64,000 nt of DNA from Levilactobacillus lanxiensis (GCF_016861655.1 NZ_BOLN01000002.1:124001-188000); one strand, 5' to 3'. Shown: positions 43,108-52,816, counted from the stretch's first letter. The notes: a model not told the origin generated them from the letters alone. Translations and numbers: made by a program.

Positions 43108-43300
43108 AACCACGCCCGTTTAAAAACGGACGCTTGTGAGAACCATACCCCATAGCATGGTGACCACAATTTGCTTAGATACAGCGCTAGCCTACGAATA
43201 GGACTTATCCGCTAATTACCAAAGCCTTTTAGGTCCGCAGGTTGCCAGACGGACTCATTTTTTATAAGGCTACTAAACCCTTAGCTAATATATTTTTAGC
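43106..43300 (-). ncRNA. Candidate TnpB guide RNA (omega RNA)
   Basis: In this family the RNA covers the 3' end of tnpB and the adjoining element end, and its 3' flank outside the element acts as guide. Here the minus-strand segment after the tnpB stop has stable hairpins (GTCCG/CGGAC, then CCGTTT/AAACGG at the border). The flanking guide would derive from the potA relic. This is inference from element architecture. Confidence 0.5.
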
Positions 43301-44515
43301 TGCATTATGGTCGCGCACATGAAACGTGCCACAACTAGGACACGTCCACTCGCGGTCAGCCAACGTCAACTTGTTCTTACCGGTCATGACATGCCCACAG
43401 CAGCTACAAGTTTGCGTCGTATTTCGTGGATTAATTGTCAAAAAATTCCGACCGTACGAGTCAGCTTTATAAGCCAGCATACTTAGTAAAGTTCGCCAAC
43501 CGACGTCCGAGATGCTCATTGCCAAGGCGTGATTTCGTAACATATTTTTACCCCGCAGTTCTTCAGCTACGACTAAATCGTGGTTTTTGACCAAGGTCGT
43601 AGAGACGTGGTGCAGGAAGTTTTTACGTTGATTGGCAACTTTAAGCTGTAATTTAGCCACTAGTAGCCGTTGCTTTTGATAATTCTTTGATTCTGATAAC
43701 CGTCGTTGACTCTTTTTAGCCCGTCTAGCCCGCCGTGACAGTTTCCGCTTAGCTTTAGCCAGTTTTCCTTTAATCGTCCGGTAATAACGTGGATTATCAA
43801 TCACCTGCCCATTGGAGTCCGTCAGAAAATTATCAAGGTTCAAATCAATGCCGACTTTAGATTCAATCGCGTGTTGCTTAGCAACAAATGGATGTTCCGA
43901 CCCAATCTGCATGGACACAAAGTAATGACCCGCAGCGTCCATTGAGACGGTTGTCGTCCCAATTCTAATGTCATTAGCTCGTTCTAAAATCTTCAGTGGA
44001 AGTCCCTTGAAACGGAGACGTCCCAGCTTGGGCAATTGCAGGTGGTGATTGTCAGTTAGTCTAACGCTACCATTCTTCATAGTTGGGGCTGTTACTTTGG
44101 CACTGTAAAGACAAGACGTTTGATAAGTCTGAGAATAACCACGCTTATGAAAATTAGGTGTCCCCGCCTGATGAACCTGGCGGAATAGCTTCCAGGCGGT
44201 CTTGTAATTCTTGATGGCATTGGCTTTCATTAGGCTATCAAAATCTGGATGGTTGAGCCAACCATGAATATTAGAGATAGCAGTTGATGGCTTTTTCAGA
44301 CGCTCAGTCAAATCAGCAATCCGCTTCAAAACAAGCGTGATTGGTGTTTTGACTTTCTTCAACCAGAATAGATCATTGTTCATCCCGTTCATTTCGTTAT
44401 AAATAAAGCGACTCGCATCACTGTTACGTTTGATCAGCCGTTTCTGTTCGGTTGAAGGAAAGACCCGGACCTTAACCCCATAGTGATAAGGTAATTGTGC
44501 CATCGTTTTCGTCAT
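43262..44515 (-). CDS. tnpB: TnpB, RNA-guided nuclease of the IS605 element
   Basis: 417 residues. The RuvC acidic residues are all present: Asp in KVGIDLNLDNF, Glu in LVVAEELRGKNM and Asp in HVRDHNAAKNIL. A zinc finger CSCCGHV...CPSCG lies between the last two. The helix-rich N-terminal region starts MAQLPYHYGVKVRVFP. AAGGAGGTGG stands before the ATG at 44515, so expression and activity look intact. TnpB nucleases cut DNA next to a short TAM and promote retention of the element (family knowledge). Confidence 0.93.
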   Translation of the reverse strand: MTKTMAQLPYHYGVKVRVFPSTEQKRLIKRNSDASRFIYNEMNGMNNDLFWLKKVKTPITLVLKRIADLTERLKKPSTAISNIHGWLNHPDFDSLMKANAIKNYKTAWKLFRQVHQAGTPNFHKRGYSQTYQTSCLYSAKVTAPTMKNGSVRLTDNHHLQLPKLGRLRFKGLPLKILERANDIRIGTTTVSMDAAGHYFVSMQIGSEHPFVAKQHAIESKVGIDLNLDNFLTDSNGQVIDNPRYYRTIKGKLAKAKRKLSRRARRAKKSQRRLSESKNYQKQRLLVAKLQLKVANQRKNFLHHVSTTLVKNHDLVVAEELRGKNMLRNHALAMSISDVGWRTLLSMLAYKADSYGRNFLTINPRNTTQTCSCCGHVMTGKNKLTLADREWTCPSCGTFHVRDHNAAKNILAKGLVAL

Positions 44516-44610
44516 GAACTGCCACCTCCTTTTGCTTGATGGTAGCATACCATATGAGTATACTGAACTCATAGTAAGTTGTCTTATAATAATATTTATG
44601 GAGGGTACAT

Positions 44611-45030
44611 ATGAGTAAGAATATTGGAGGGATGATCCACGAACGAGGTTATGTTTACAACTTTCATTTTCACTTGATCTGGGTCACCAAATACCGGCAC
44701 GAAGCATTTACAACGCCAAAGCTAGTCGCTGAAATGACCGGCATTCTAACGAAGATAGCCCGGCTGAACGAAGTGACCATTGAGCAAATGGAGGTAATGC
44801 CGGACCATATCTACTTACTCTTGAGCTTTAAGCCTAAATACGCGCCAACCAACGTTGTCAAGGCCTTCAAGGGCGGCTCGGCTCGCTTATTCTTTGAACT
44901 ACATCCAGAGATAAAGGCTCAAAAGTTCTGGGGTGGACATCTTTGGTCTCCTAATTACTTCATGAGTACCCTTGGTGATATGAGCAAGACAACCGTAGAA
45001 AACTACATTGCTAATCAGCGAAAGGTCTAG
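44611..45030 (+). CDS. tnpA: TnpA, Y1 HUH transposase of the IS605 element
   Basis: 139 residues. The fold is clear: HFHLIWVTKYRHEAF, the metal-binding strand MPDHIYLLLSF and the nucleophile Tyr in TTVENYIANQ. The HUH motif normally reads H-x-H, but here the second His is Tyr (codon TAC at about 44811). Metal binding, and so activity, may be impaired. TGGAGGG precedes the ATG. It is divergent from tnpB. Confidence 0.9.
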   Translation: MSKNIGGMIHERGYVYNFHFHLIWVTKYRHEAFTTPKLVAEMTGILTKIARLNEVTIEQMEVMPDHIYLLLSFKPKYAPTNVVKAFKGGSARLFFELHPEIKAQKFWGGHLWSPNYFMSTLGDMSKTTVENYIANQRKV

Positions 45031-45088
45031 TGGCATTCATCCCTTGTTTGAATGCAAGGGAATTCTGCCTAATTTATATTAAATGCAC

Positions 45089-45121
45089 AAAGGCCATGTT
45101 CAGCACGAACATGGCTTTTTT
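45089..45121. terminator. Terminator, bidirectional
   Basis: AAAGGCCATGTTC and GAACATGGCTTTTTT pair over AGCAC. It ends the ASCH gene on the minus strand and any transcript leaving the IS element. Confidence 0.85.
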
Positions 45122-45134
45122 CATCCCAATTTTT

Positions 45135-45464
45135 CTAAATTCCAATCGCCAACACGCCCCACCGCCGCTCCTGTTCCGGCGTGTAAATGGTATACGTGTC
45201 GGCGACCATCTGGGCAACATCGGCCGTTGGCGCGCTGCCCACACTGACCGGCGAATATTGACTATAGAGCGCGGCAAAGGTCGCAAACTGGTGTAGGCTC
45301 TTCACCCGTTTGACCTGTCGCTGCGTCTCATCCACCACATTGCGAAAGGTAATCACATCACCCACCTGCAGGCCGCGCCGTTTGTCGTCATTTAACCGAA
45401 TCTCAATGGTCTTACTGCCCGCGCGGATCAGGTCAAATTGATCCGGATTCAATCCCATTTCCAA
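45135..45464 (-). CDS. ASCH-domain protein (PUA-like fold, RNA-binding candidate)
   Basis: 109 residues. Typical ASCH start MEMGLNPDQFDLIRAGSKTI with EIRLNDDKRRGLQVGDVITF, the conserved glycine and positive cleft, and the end RRWGVLAIGI. ASCH proteins resemble the EVE/YTH/PUA folds that bind RNA. TTG start at 45464 with GGGGGA; an ATG two codons on is also possible. It lies between the IS element and the potABCD leader. Confidence 0.85.
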   Translation of the reverse strand: MEMGLNPDQFDLIRAGSKTIEIRLNDDKRRGLQVGDVITFRNVVDETQRQVKRVKSLHQFATFAALYSQYSPVSVGSAPTADVAQMVADTYTIYTPEQERRWGVLAIGI

Positions 45465-45900
45465 GCTAATCCCCCACTTTCACCACAACTTTCGCGACCT
45501 TCGGCGGTACTATCACTCATATAACGCTTCAAGCCACTTCGCCACACCAGCCGATACGCCAGCCACAAGGACACCGGCCCGGTACCAGTACATAAATTAC
45601 TTTTCTGAATTAAATTCTATCCTACATTAAAGTTGGACAGAATTCTAACCTAATTTTAATTTACAAGAGATACTCATTACTTTGTTGATCAAATCTCTCG
45701 CTTTCGACGTAGTTAATTTGCTTACATTTCACAGTTAATTTCCTGCCTTAATCATCTGCGCTGTTCGTCATCTTTTTTCATTTCTTTTTGCCGCTAAACC
45801 CGCTATAATCAATGGAGTTGCAACAAGTCCTGTTGCATTTTAAAGCCACGAAAATTGACGAATATTTTTCGGTTTTACGAGGGAAAATACGACTGCGCTT
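45465..45900. other. Intergenic region with potA promoter
   Basis: AT-rich. TATAAT at 45804-45809 has a TTTCTT -35 at 17-bp spacing; the context CCCGCTATAATCA recurs before the potA relic at 42974-42988. A small hairpin TGCAAC/GTTGCA with following TTTT lies at 45818-45841 in the leader and could attenuate transcription. No gene. Confidence 0.5.
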
Positions 45901-45914
45901 TTGATTGTAAAATG

Positions 45915-46200
45915 CCCCATCTTGTTAACCGGTGAAAATCATCAGCCCACGCAACAGGTAAGAAAATTGCTAAACACTTGTTAGAAAAGTAATGAGATCA
46001 CTAGTAAATAGCAAAATCAATTTTAGCCGAAGGGGGCCAGAGATGTAGCCAGTCGTGTCGACACTGTTAAACGGTCTGTCCCACGTCATGAAGACGCGTG
46101 CCCCTCGCGGCTTCATGGCGAGGTCACAGACCGCACCTCAGGCTGTGACCGTTTCGCATTGCTGGCGGAATCCCTGGCAACCGCAGTGCAATCAGCCAAA
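45915..46200 (+). repeat. Diverged structured element in the potA leader
   Basis: Motif order resembles the long-class repeat: CCGGTGAAAATCATCAGCC, CCAGAGATGTAGCCAG, GTCGTGTCG, CTGTCCCACG, then two bulged-A hairpins CATGAAG/CTTCATG and GGTCACAG/CTGTGACC joined by GCGAGG. These hairpins keep the bulged A and the CGC...GCG or CC...GG tops while their stems differ from all other copies. The end boxes are not conserved. It lies directly before potA. Confidence 0.55.
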
Positions 46201-46246
46201 TCAATCCAATTTACAACTAAATTTATTATCCTGAGGAGGTAGCCTG

Positions 46247-47356
46247 ATGACTCAACCTATCATCGCGCTTCACCACGTCACCAAGCGTTATGGCGACGCG
46301 ACCATTTTAAAGAATATTGACCTTACGCTGGAGCCCGGGAAATTCTATACCCTGCTTGGCCCGTCAGGCTGCGGTAAAACCACGATTCTCCGGACGATTG
46401 CCGGCTTTACCGATGCCACTGACGGCGATGTCTTGTTTGCGGGCGACCGCATCAACGACGTTCCCGCCAACAAACGCAACGTCAACACGGTCTTCCAAGA
46501 CTACGCGCTCTTCCCCCACATGACCGTGGCGGAAAACGTGGCCTTCGGGTTGACCCTGAAAAAGCGCCCCAAACCAGAAATTGCCGAACGTGTCGCCCAA
46601 GCCTTGAAGCTGGTTCAGCTGGCCGATTACGGCGACCGGGAGATCAGCGCGCTCTCCGGTGGCCAACAACAGCGAATCGCCATTGCCCGCGCCATTGTGA
46701 TGGAACCGCAAGTCCTGTTGCTGGACGAACCCCTGTCCGCCTTGGACGCCAAGCTCCGGCGACAAATGCAATACGAACTGCGCGACCTGCAGCAACGCCT
46801 GGGCATTACCTTTTTATTCGTGACCCACGACCAGGAAGAAGCCCTCGCCATGAGTGATGAGATCTTCGTCATGAGTCAGGGCGAGGTCCTGCAGAGCGGC
46901 TCCCCCGTCGACATTTATGATGAGCCCATCAACCATTTTGTCGCCGACTTCATCGGGGAAAGCAATATCTTGCCCGGTAAAATGATTGCCGACTTCCAGG
47001 TGGCCTTCGGGGGGCACCAATTTGAATGCGCCGACGCCGGTATCCCGGTCAACGAGGCCGTGGAAATCGTGATTCGCCCCGAGGACCTCACGCTGACCGA
47101 CCCGGCCAATGCCAAGTTGACCGTGACCATCGACACCCAGCTGTTCCGGGGCGACTACTACGAAATCGCCGCCACCGACAGCCTGGGCAACGACTGGCTG
47201 ATTCACTCCGTCAACCCCGCCGAGGATGGCGAGAGTGTCGGCATCACCTTCCGCCCACAGGACCTCCACGTCATGCGGTTCGGGGAAAAGGAAGCCGAAT
47301 TCGACGCGCGCCTCGAGACCTACGAAACGGAGGATGAGTCCCATGACGAACCGTAA
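46247..47356 (+). CDS. potA: PotA: spermidine/putrescine ABC transporter ATPase
   Basis: 369 residues. Walker [10 protein letters not shown] near residue 40, Q-loop [12 protein letters not shown], signature LSGGQQQR, Walker B VLLLDEP and [12 protein letters not shown]-terminal TOBE-like regulatory domain of about 120 residues follows. It drives polyamine import with PotB and PotC. GAGGAGG precedes the ATG; the gene overlaps potB by 14 bp. The 400-bp leader carries a diverged structured element. An N-terminal relic of a second potA lies at 43045. Confidence 0.95.
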   Translation: MTQPIIALHHVTKRYGDATILKNIDLTLEPGKFYTLLGPSGCGKTTILRTIAGFTDATDGDVLFAGDRINDVPANKRNVNTVFQDYALFPHMTVAENVAFGLTLKKRPKPEIAERVAQALKLVQLADYGDREISALSGGQQQRIAIARAIVMEPQVLLLDEPLSALDAKLRRQMQYELRDLQQRLGITFLFVTHDQEEALAMSDEIFVMSQGEVLQSGSPVDIYDEPINHFVADFIGESNILPGKMIADFQVAFGGHQFECADAGIPVNEAVEIVIRPEDLTLTDPANAKLTVTIDTQLFRGDYYEIAATDSLGNDWLIHSVNPAEDGESVGITFRPQDLHVMRFGEKEAEFDARLETYETEDESHDEP

Positions 47357-48158
47357 AACGTGGCTGTACTTCATCCCCTACGGCCTGTGGCTCGCGCTCT
47401 TCGTGATTGCCCCGGTCGCCTTGATCATTTATCAATCCTTCTTTGACCTCGGTCACCACTTCACGGTGGCCAACTACGGCACTTATTTTCAGTCGGCCAC
47501 CTATCTCAAGATGACCCTCAACTCCGTCTGGTACGCCTTCTTGATCACACTGTTCACGGTGCTCATCAGTTACCCCACGGCCTATTTTCTCCATCAATTA
47601 AAACACCGCCAGTTCTGGCTCCTACTGGTGATTCTGCCGACCTGGATCAACATCCTGCTCAAGGCCTACGCCTTCATCGGTATCTTCAGTCAGGCCGGCC
47701 TCGCCAATCAGTTCTTAACGTTCATTGGCATCGGACCGCAGCAGATTCTGTTTACCAACGCCAGCTTTATTTTCGTGGCGACCTACATTCAGATTCCGTT
47801 TATGATCCTGCCGATTTTTAACGCCCTCGATGACCTCAATCCGGCGTTTATCAATGCCAGTAAGGATCTCGGAGCCAGCGCCTGGCAGACCTTTCACCGG
47901 GTGATTTTCCCGTTAACGCTGCCCGGCGTGAAGGCTGGCGTTCAGGCCGTGTTCATCCCCTCGCTCTCCCTCTTCATGTTGACGCGCCTGATTGGCGGCA
48001 ACAAGGTCATCACGCTGGGGACCGCGATTGAGGAACACTTCCTGACGACCATGAACTGGGGCATGGGCTCCACGATTGGCGTCGTCTTAATCGTCGCCAT
48101 GATCATCGTGATGACCCTGACCGGCGACCAGAAGCCGAAGGGAGGGACGCCCCGATGA
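47343..48158 (+). CDS. potB: PotB: spermidine/putrescine ABC permease
   Basis: 271 residues, six membrane helices. The EAA-like loop [26 protein letters not shown] contacts PotA. ATG at 47343 with GGATGAG; overlaps potA by 14 bp and potC by 4 bp, so translation is coupled through the operon. Confidence 0.93.
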   Translation: MTNRKTWLYFIPYGLWLALFVIAPVALIIYQSFFDLGHHFTVANYGTYFQSATYLKMTLNSVWYAFLITLFTVLISYPTAYFLHQLKHRQFWLLLVILPTWINILLKAYAFIGIFSQAGLANQFLTFIGIGPQQILFTNASFIFVATYIQIPFMILPIFNALDDLNPAFINASKDLGASAWQTFHRVIFPLTLPGVKAGVQAVFIPSLSLFMLTRLIGGNKVITLGTAIEEHFLTTMNWGMGSTIGVVLIVAMIIVMTLTGDQKPKGGTPR

Positions 48159-48958
48159 AACGCCATTTAGCCAACAGCTACTTAGTCCTGGTCTTCATTA
48201 TTTTGTACGCGCCCATCCTGTTTCTCATCGTCTACTCCTTCAGCCAGGGTGATACCATGACCAACTACCACGGCTTCACCTGGCGCCACTACCAAACACT
48301 GTTCAGTGACGCCCGCATGCTGGCCATTGTGGCCAACACGCTGCTGGTGGCCCTGCTGTCCTCGCTGATTGCCACCTTCATCGGTACCCTGGGCGCGCTC
48401 AGCATTAACCGGACGACCAAACGCGTGACCCGCGAATCCCTCCTGACCCTAAACAACGTCCTGATGGTCTCGCCCGACGTCATCATTGGGGCTAGCTTCC
48501 TGATTTTCTTCACGATGCTCAAGATTCCCCTGGGCTTCGGCTCCGTGCTGATGAGCCACATCGCCTTTGAAATTCCCATCGTGGTCCTGATGGTGCTGCC
48601 CCGGTTACGGGAAATGTCCACGTCCATGCTGGACGCCGCCCAAGACCTCGGCGCCACGACCCGCCAGCTACTATCGCGGGTCATCATTCCCTTCATCTCA
48701 CCGGGAATCTTCGCCGGCTTCTTCATGGCGCTCACCTACTCGCTGGACGACTTTGCCGTGACCTTCTTCGTCACCGGCAACGGCTTCTCGACGCTGTCCG
48801 TGGAAATTTACTCACGGGCTCGCCAAGGCATCAACCTCGAAATCAACGCGCTGTCCGGCGTCATGTTCCTCTTTTCTCTGTTGCTGGTTGGCGGCTACTA
48901 CTGGATTCAACAGGCCAGCCAGAAACGCAAGCACCGTAAGCGGGAGGTGGTCTCATGA
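48155..48958 (+). CDS. potC: PotC: spermidine/putrescine ABC permease
   Basis: 267 residues, six membrane helices, EAA-like loop DAAQDLGATTRQLLSRVIIP. It starts within the potB stop (ATGA) and ends within the potD start. It forms the heterodimeric channel with PotB. Confidence 0.93.
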   Translation: MKRHLANSYLVLVFIILYAPILFLIVYSFSQGDTMTNYHGFTWRHYQTLFSDARMLAIVANTLLVALLSSLIATFIGTLGALSINRTTKRVTRESLLTLNNVLMVSPDVIIGASFLIFFTMLKIPLGFGSVLMSHIAFEIPIVVLMVLPRLREMSTSMLDAAQDLGATTRQLLSRVIIPFISPGIFAGFFMALTYSLDDFAVTFFVTGNGFSTLSVEIYSRARQGINLEINALSGVMFLFSLLLVGGYYWIQQASQKRKHRKREVVS

Positions 48959-50025
48959 AACGTTTAGTGACCATGGTCGTGGGTCTGCTCGCCATTTGTG
49001 GCCTGCTGGGTTATACCAGCAATCGCCTGGAACGGTCCAGTGGGAGCACGGGCGACAAGGTGCTGAACCTGTACAATTGGGGCGACTACATCGACCCCAG
49101 CCTGCTGACCAAATTTCAAAAGGAAACCGGCTACCACGTGAACGTCGAGACCTTCGACAGCAACGAGGCCATGTACACCAAGATCAATCAGGGGGGCACT
49201 CACTACGACCTGGCCGTGCCGAGTGAATACATGGTCGCCAAGATGAAGCGCGCCCACCTCTTGAAGCCGTTGGATCAGAGCCGGCTGACCGGTTGGCAAA
49301 ACTACGATTCACAGTTTCTCAACCAGCCGTTTGACCGCGGCAATCGCTACTCCATGCCCTACTTCTGGGGCACGCTGGGCATCATTTACAATGATAAATT
49401 CGTCAAGGCCAGTCAGGTCCAGCACTGGCAAGACTTGTGGTCCCCGAAGTTCCGCGACAAGATCATGTTGATTGACTCGGCGCGCGATATCATGGGGATG
49501 TCCCTCGTGACGCTGCACAAGTCGATGAATACCACGGACCCGGCAACGTTGCTGGCGGCCGAACACAAGCTCAATCAGCTGGCGCCCAACGTGAAGGCCA
49601 TCGTAGCGGATGAAATCAAGATGTACATGACGCAAAACGAGGCCCCACTGGCCGTCGACTGGTCCGGTGAGGCGGCAGAAATGCTGGCCAACAATCAGCA
49701 CCTGCACTATGTCGTCCCGAGTGAGGGCAGTAATCTGTGGTTCGACAACTTGGTCATCCCCAAGACGGCCCAGCATACCAACGCCATCTACGCCTTCCTC
49801 AACTTCATGAGTCAGCCGAAAAATGCGGCCCAGAACGCGGAATACATTGGCTACGCCACTCCAAACCGCAAGGCCAAGGCACTCCTGCCCAAGTCGGTGC
49901 GCGATGACCGCCAGTTCTATCCCACCCAGGCCACCATCGACCACTTGCAGGTCTACCGTGACTTGTCGCCAACTAAGGTTGAACTCTACAACGACCGCTA
50001 TCTAGAATTTAAGATGCACCACTAG
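48955..50025 (+). CDS. potD: PotD: polyamine-binding protein
   Basis: 356 residues. The N-terminal hydrophobic segment (LVTMVVGLLAICGLLGY) is followed by the mature start KVLNLYNWGDYIDPSLL, typical of PotD/PotF. AVPSEYMVAKM and SMPYFWGTLGIIYN are further family marks. The lipobox is poor (LAIC, bulky residue before Cys), so it may be held by an uncleaved anchor. The gene overlaps potC by 4 bp and is followed by a long terminator. Confidence 0.93.
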   Translation: MKRLVTMVVGLLAICGLLGYTSNRLERSSGSTGDKVLNLYNWGDYIDPSLLTKFQKETGYHVNVETFDSNEAMYTKINQGGTHYDLAVPSEYMVAKMKRAHLLKPLDQSRLTGWQNYDSQFLNQPFDRGNRYSMPYFWGTLGIIYNDKFVKASQVQHWQDLWSPKFRDKIMLIDSARDIMGMSLVTLHKSMNTTDPATLLAAEHKLNQLAPNVKAIVADEIKMYMTQNEAPLAVDWSGEAAEMLANNQHLHYVVPSEGSNLWFDNLVIPKTAQHTNAIYAFLNFMSQPKNAAQNAEYIGYATPNRKAKALLPKSVRDDRQFYPTQATIDHLQVYRDLSPTKVELYNDRYLEFKMHH

Positions 50026-50101
50026 GTTGTCCTGTCAGCGGGCATCGTCACCTGCGGCTTCTGACAACTTACTGACTGAGATTAACTTTGCTAATGATTC
50101 G

Positions 50102-50148
50102 AAAAAACTACGATTATCTGTACGCTTACAGATAGTCGTAGTTTTTTG
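50102..50148 (+). terminator. Terminator of potABCD
   Basis: AAAAAACTACGA and TCGTAGTTTTTT pair, continued by TATCTGT/ACAGATA over a short loop. Very stable and usable in both directions. Confidence 0.93.
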
Positions 50149-50174
50149 ATGTAGCTTATATAGAATTCACTATT

Positions 50175-51011
50175 TTATCCTGGGTAAATCGTTGATTCGC
50201 TTAAGAAGTATTGGGTCTTGCCCACCTTGTACCCCGCAGCGATTTCGACCGAGTTCAGGACGTTCTTAGACTTGGCGTTGTAGAACATCGTCCCGTAGAA
50301 CTGGTTGAGCCGCTTAATCGTTACCTTGTAGCGGTAATTGCCCTTCTTGCTGACCTTGCTCCCGATTGCCTTAGGCACGGCCCCTTTGGAATAGAGGGTC
50401 AGCGTACTCTTAGACTTTGAAGTCTTGGTGATCTTCACGGAAGTCGTGGGCTTTTTATCCACGCCGTCCACCCTGAAGGGACTGCTCTTGTAGTATTCCA
50501 GGTAGCCATTCGGCGTCACGTGGACCCGCGCCATTTTGGCCTTGGTATCGTTCTTGGGGTATTTGGTCCCCTTATACAGGTTGCCATCGGCCTTGTAGTT
50601 CCGCAAAGCCCCGTCCGGATAGGTCTTCTGGGTTGCGTAGAAACCAAGGTACTTTGGTACTGACACGTGTTTGAAATTCTTGGTTGTCGCCGGAATTGAT
50701 TCCGTCATGGTTGGCGACAGCTTGTAAGACTTGCGAATGTTATAGCTCAATTGATTGATGTTGAGGCCGACCCAGGTCTTGCCATTGCTAGCACTGATAG
50801 CTTGAATCTGGACCACGGTGCCCTTAGGAATCGTAATGGTCCCCTTCTTCACCGAATTCTTGGTCACAATCTTTCGTTGCGTCTTTAAAAATTTATGCGT
50901 GGTCACGCCTAAATACTGCGTACTGGCCTGCGCCGGTAAGGTCCCGACCCCACACATGCCAGCAGCGATTAGCCCCGCCACAATCCATTTACCTTTAATC
51001 AACTTGAACAT
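50175..51011 (-). CDS. Secreted protein of unknown function
   Basis: About 278 residues with signal peptide (WIVAGLIAAGMCGVGTLPAQAS). The mature part is basic and beta-rich. Its first 60 residues (FLKTQRKIVTKNSVKKGTIT to TWVGLNI) have an SH3-like feel; the rest shows no known domain. No sortase motif. The ATG at 51011 touches GGGAGG, so a TTG at 51002 with proper spacing may be the true start. Confidence 0.65.
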   Translation of the reverse strand: MFKLIKGKWIVAGLIAAGMCGVGTLPAQASTQYLGVTTHKFLKTQRKIVTKNSVKKGTITIPKGTVVQIQAISASNGKTWVGLNINQLSYNIRKSYKLSPTMTESIPATTKNFKHVSVPKYLGFYATQKTYPDGALRNYKADGNLYKGTKYPKNDTKAKMARVHVTPNGYLEYYKSSPFRVDGVDKKPTTSVKITKTSKSKSTLTLYSKGAVPKAIGSKVSKKGNYRYKVTIKRLNQFYGTMFYNAKSKNVLNSVEIAAGYKVGKTQYFLSESTIYPG

Positions 51012-51066
51012 CCTCCCAAAATAAGGTTTGCACTTATTATACGCCAACCTGGGAAAAGACGGCAGT

Positions 51067-51110
51067 AAAAAAAGCTCGTGAATGGGCGTCTCCGCACCCA
51101 CTCACGAACT
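51067..51110 (-). terminator. Terminator of the pst operon
   Basis: On the minus strand GAAGTTCGTGAGTGGG pairs with CCCATTCACGAGCTT, followed by seven T. Confidence 0.85.
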
Positions 51111-51113
51111 TCT

Positions 51114-51917
51114 TTAACCGAAACTCCCAGCGATATAATCTTGGGTCACTGGAATTTGCGGATTGCTAAACATGGTCCCGGTCGGCGTGTACTCCATCAC
51201 GTGACCGAGGTGGAAAAAGGCACATTGGCTGCTGACCCGCGCGGCCTGTTGCATGTTATGGGTCACGATGATGATGGAATACTTTTTCTGTAATTCCAAC
51301 AGCGTTTCTTCCACCTTCACCGTCGAGATAGGATCCAGCGCGCTACAAGGTTCATCGAGCAGGAGCACGTCGGGTTCCATGGCAATCGAACGAGCAATAC
51401 ATAACCGTTGTTGTTGCCCACCGGAGAGGGACAGGGCACTCTTATCCAGACTGTCCTTAACTTCATCCCAGAGTGCGGCGCCCCGCAGGCTCTTCTCCAC
51501 CCGTTCTTCCAATTCTGCCTTATTCTTCAGGCCATTGGCCCGCAACGCATACACAATATTTTCCCGAATCGACTTGGCAAAGGGGTTAGGCCGTTGGAAG
51601 ACCATCCCGATGTGCCGGCGAATCTCGTAAATGTTTACGGTCGGTTCATTGATATCCACGTTGTGGTACCAAATTTTCCCGGTCACCGTGGCAATCCCAT
51701 CGTTCATGCGATTCAATGACCGCAGATACGTGGACTTCCCAGAACCAGAGGCGCCAATCAACGCGGTGATCTGGTTCTTCGGAAAGGCCAGGTCGGCGTC
51801 ATGCATGGCATGGTTGGCGCCATAGAAGACTTGCAGGTTCTCGGTCTTCATGGCTAGCGATGTCTTCTCATCAAAGGTTTGCACCGCAGTTTCTTCAAAT
51901 GAATATTGTTTTAACAT
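51114..51917 (-). CDS. pstB: PstB: phosphate ABC transporter ATPase
   Basis: 267 residues. GASGSGKST, FQRPNPFAKSIRENI (PstB-specific Q-loop), [21 protein letters not shown] and VTHNMQQAARVS. The last gene of pstSCAB, 12 bp after pstA. It energises high-affinity phosphate uptake. No phoU follows within the window; the operon ends here with a terminator. Confidence 0.95.
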   Translation of the reverse strand: MLKQYSFEETAVQTFDEKTSLAMKTENLQVFYGANHAMHDADLAFPKNQITALIGASGSGKSTYLRSLNRMNDGIATVTGKIWYHNVDINEPTVNIYEIRRHIGMVFQRPNPFAKSIRENIVYALRANGLKNKAELEERVEKSLRGAALWDEVKDSLDKSALSLSGGQQQRLCIARSIAMEPDVLLLDEPCSALDPISTVKVEETLLELQKKYSIIIVTHNMQQAARVSSQCAFFHLGHVMEYTPTGTMFSNPQIPVTQDYIAGSFG

Positions 51918-51928
51918 GGTTGCTCCCC

Positions 51929-52816
51929 CTATTTGCTAGCCGTGACGCGCCGGTACAGGAAGTTCCCCAGTAACCGGGCACCCAAGTTGAATAACAGAAC
52001 GGCAATGATCAACACAGCTGAGGCTGCCGCGGACAGTTGGGCCGCATTGTTGGCTAAGCCTTCCGTGTTAACCTTCCAGATGTGGACCGCTAACGTTTCC
52101 GCTGGCCGGAAAGGATTCAATGGACTGGCTGGATCCATGGGATTCCAGTCGCCAAAGTTGGTCACAGGCGCACTTTGACCGGCCGTGTAAATCAAGGCAG
52201 CGGCTTCCCCGAAGACCCGCCCAGCACTCAACACAATCCCGGTCACGATTCCTGGTAAGGCCACTGGCAAAATAATGCCGATTTCCGTTTTCCATTTGGA
52301 TAAGCCTAATGACAGGCCCGCTTCCCGTTGACTCCGGGACACAGCACTCAATGATTCTTCAATGTTCCGCGTTAATAACGGGAGGTTGAAGAACGTCAGC
52401 GCGATGGCCCCAGAGATAACGGAGAAACCAATTTTAAATTTCACCACGAACAGTAAGAAGCCGAACAGCCCCACGACCACGGAAGGCAGTGAGCTCAGGA
52501 CTTCAATCGCTGAACGAATTAAACTCGTCCGCCAGTTGTCCTTGGCATATTCTGCCAAGTAGATCCCGGCACCCAAGGAAATGGGCACGGAAATCAACAT
52601 GGTCAGAACCAACAGATAGAAGGAGTTAAACAGCTGAACACCAATTCCGCCAGCACCACTAAAGGCATCCGTCGTCCCCGTCAGGAATGACCAGCTCACG
52701 TGCGGCAGTCCTGAAATCAGGATGTAAGCCAGTAAGAAGACCAAGATACCCACGACCGTCGCCACGATTAGATTAATCACGACCGTCGCCAAAAAATCAG
52801 TTCGTTTAGCGTTCAT
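51929..52816 (-). CDS. pstA: PstA: phosphate ABC transporter permease
   Basis: 295 residues, six membrane helices; PstA motif YLAEYAKDNWRTSLIRSAIE and the EAA loop AGLSLGLSKWKTEIGIILP. It overlaps the end of pstC by 11 bp and couples translation. Confidence 0.94.
   Translation of the reverse strand: MNAKRTDFLATVVINLIVATVVGILVFLLAYILISGLPHVSWSFLTGTTDAFSGAGGIGVQLFNSFYLLVLTMLISVPISLGAGIYLAEYAKDNWRTSLIRSAIEVLSSLPSVVVGLFGFLLFVVKFKIGFSVISGAIALTFFNLPLLTRNIEESLSAVSRSQREAGLSLGLSKWKTEIGIILPVALPGIVTGIVLSAGRVFGEAAALIYTAGQSAPVTNFGDWNPMDPASPLNPFRPAETLAVHIWKVNTEGLANNAAQLSAAASAVLIIAVLLFNLGARLLGNFLYRRVTASK

Larger units (their letters stand above)
43106..45066. mobile_element. IS200/IS605-family element with divergent tnpB and tnpA
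   Basis: Contains tnpB (minus) and tnpA (plus) transcribed apart from a shared 95-bp centre. The tnpB-side end has the subterminal hairpin CCGTTTAAAAACGG near 43110-43123 and GTCCG/CGGAC at 43232-43253. The tnpA-side end has CCCTTG/CAAGGG at 45044-45063. No terminal inverted repeats or target duplication, as usual for this family. The exact ends are estimated. Confidence 0.85.
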
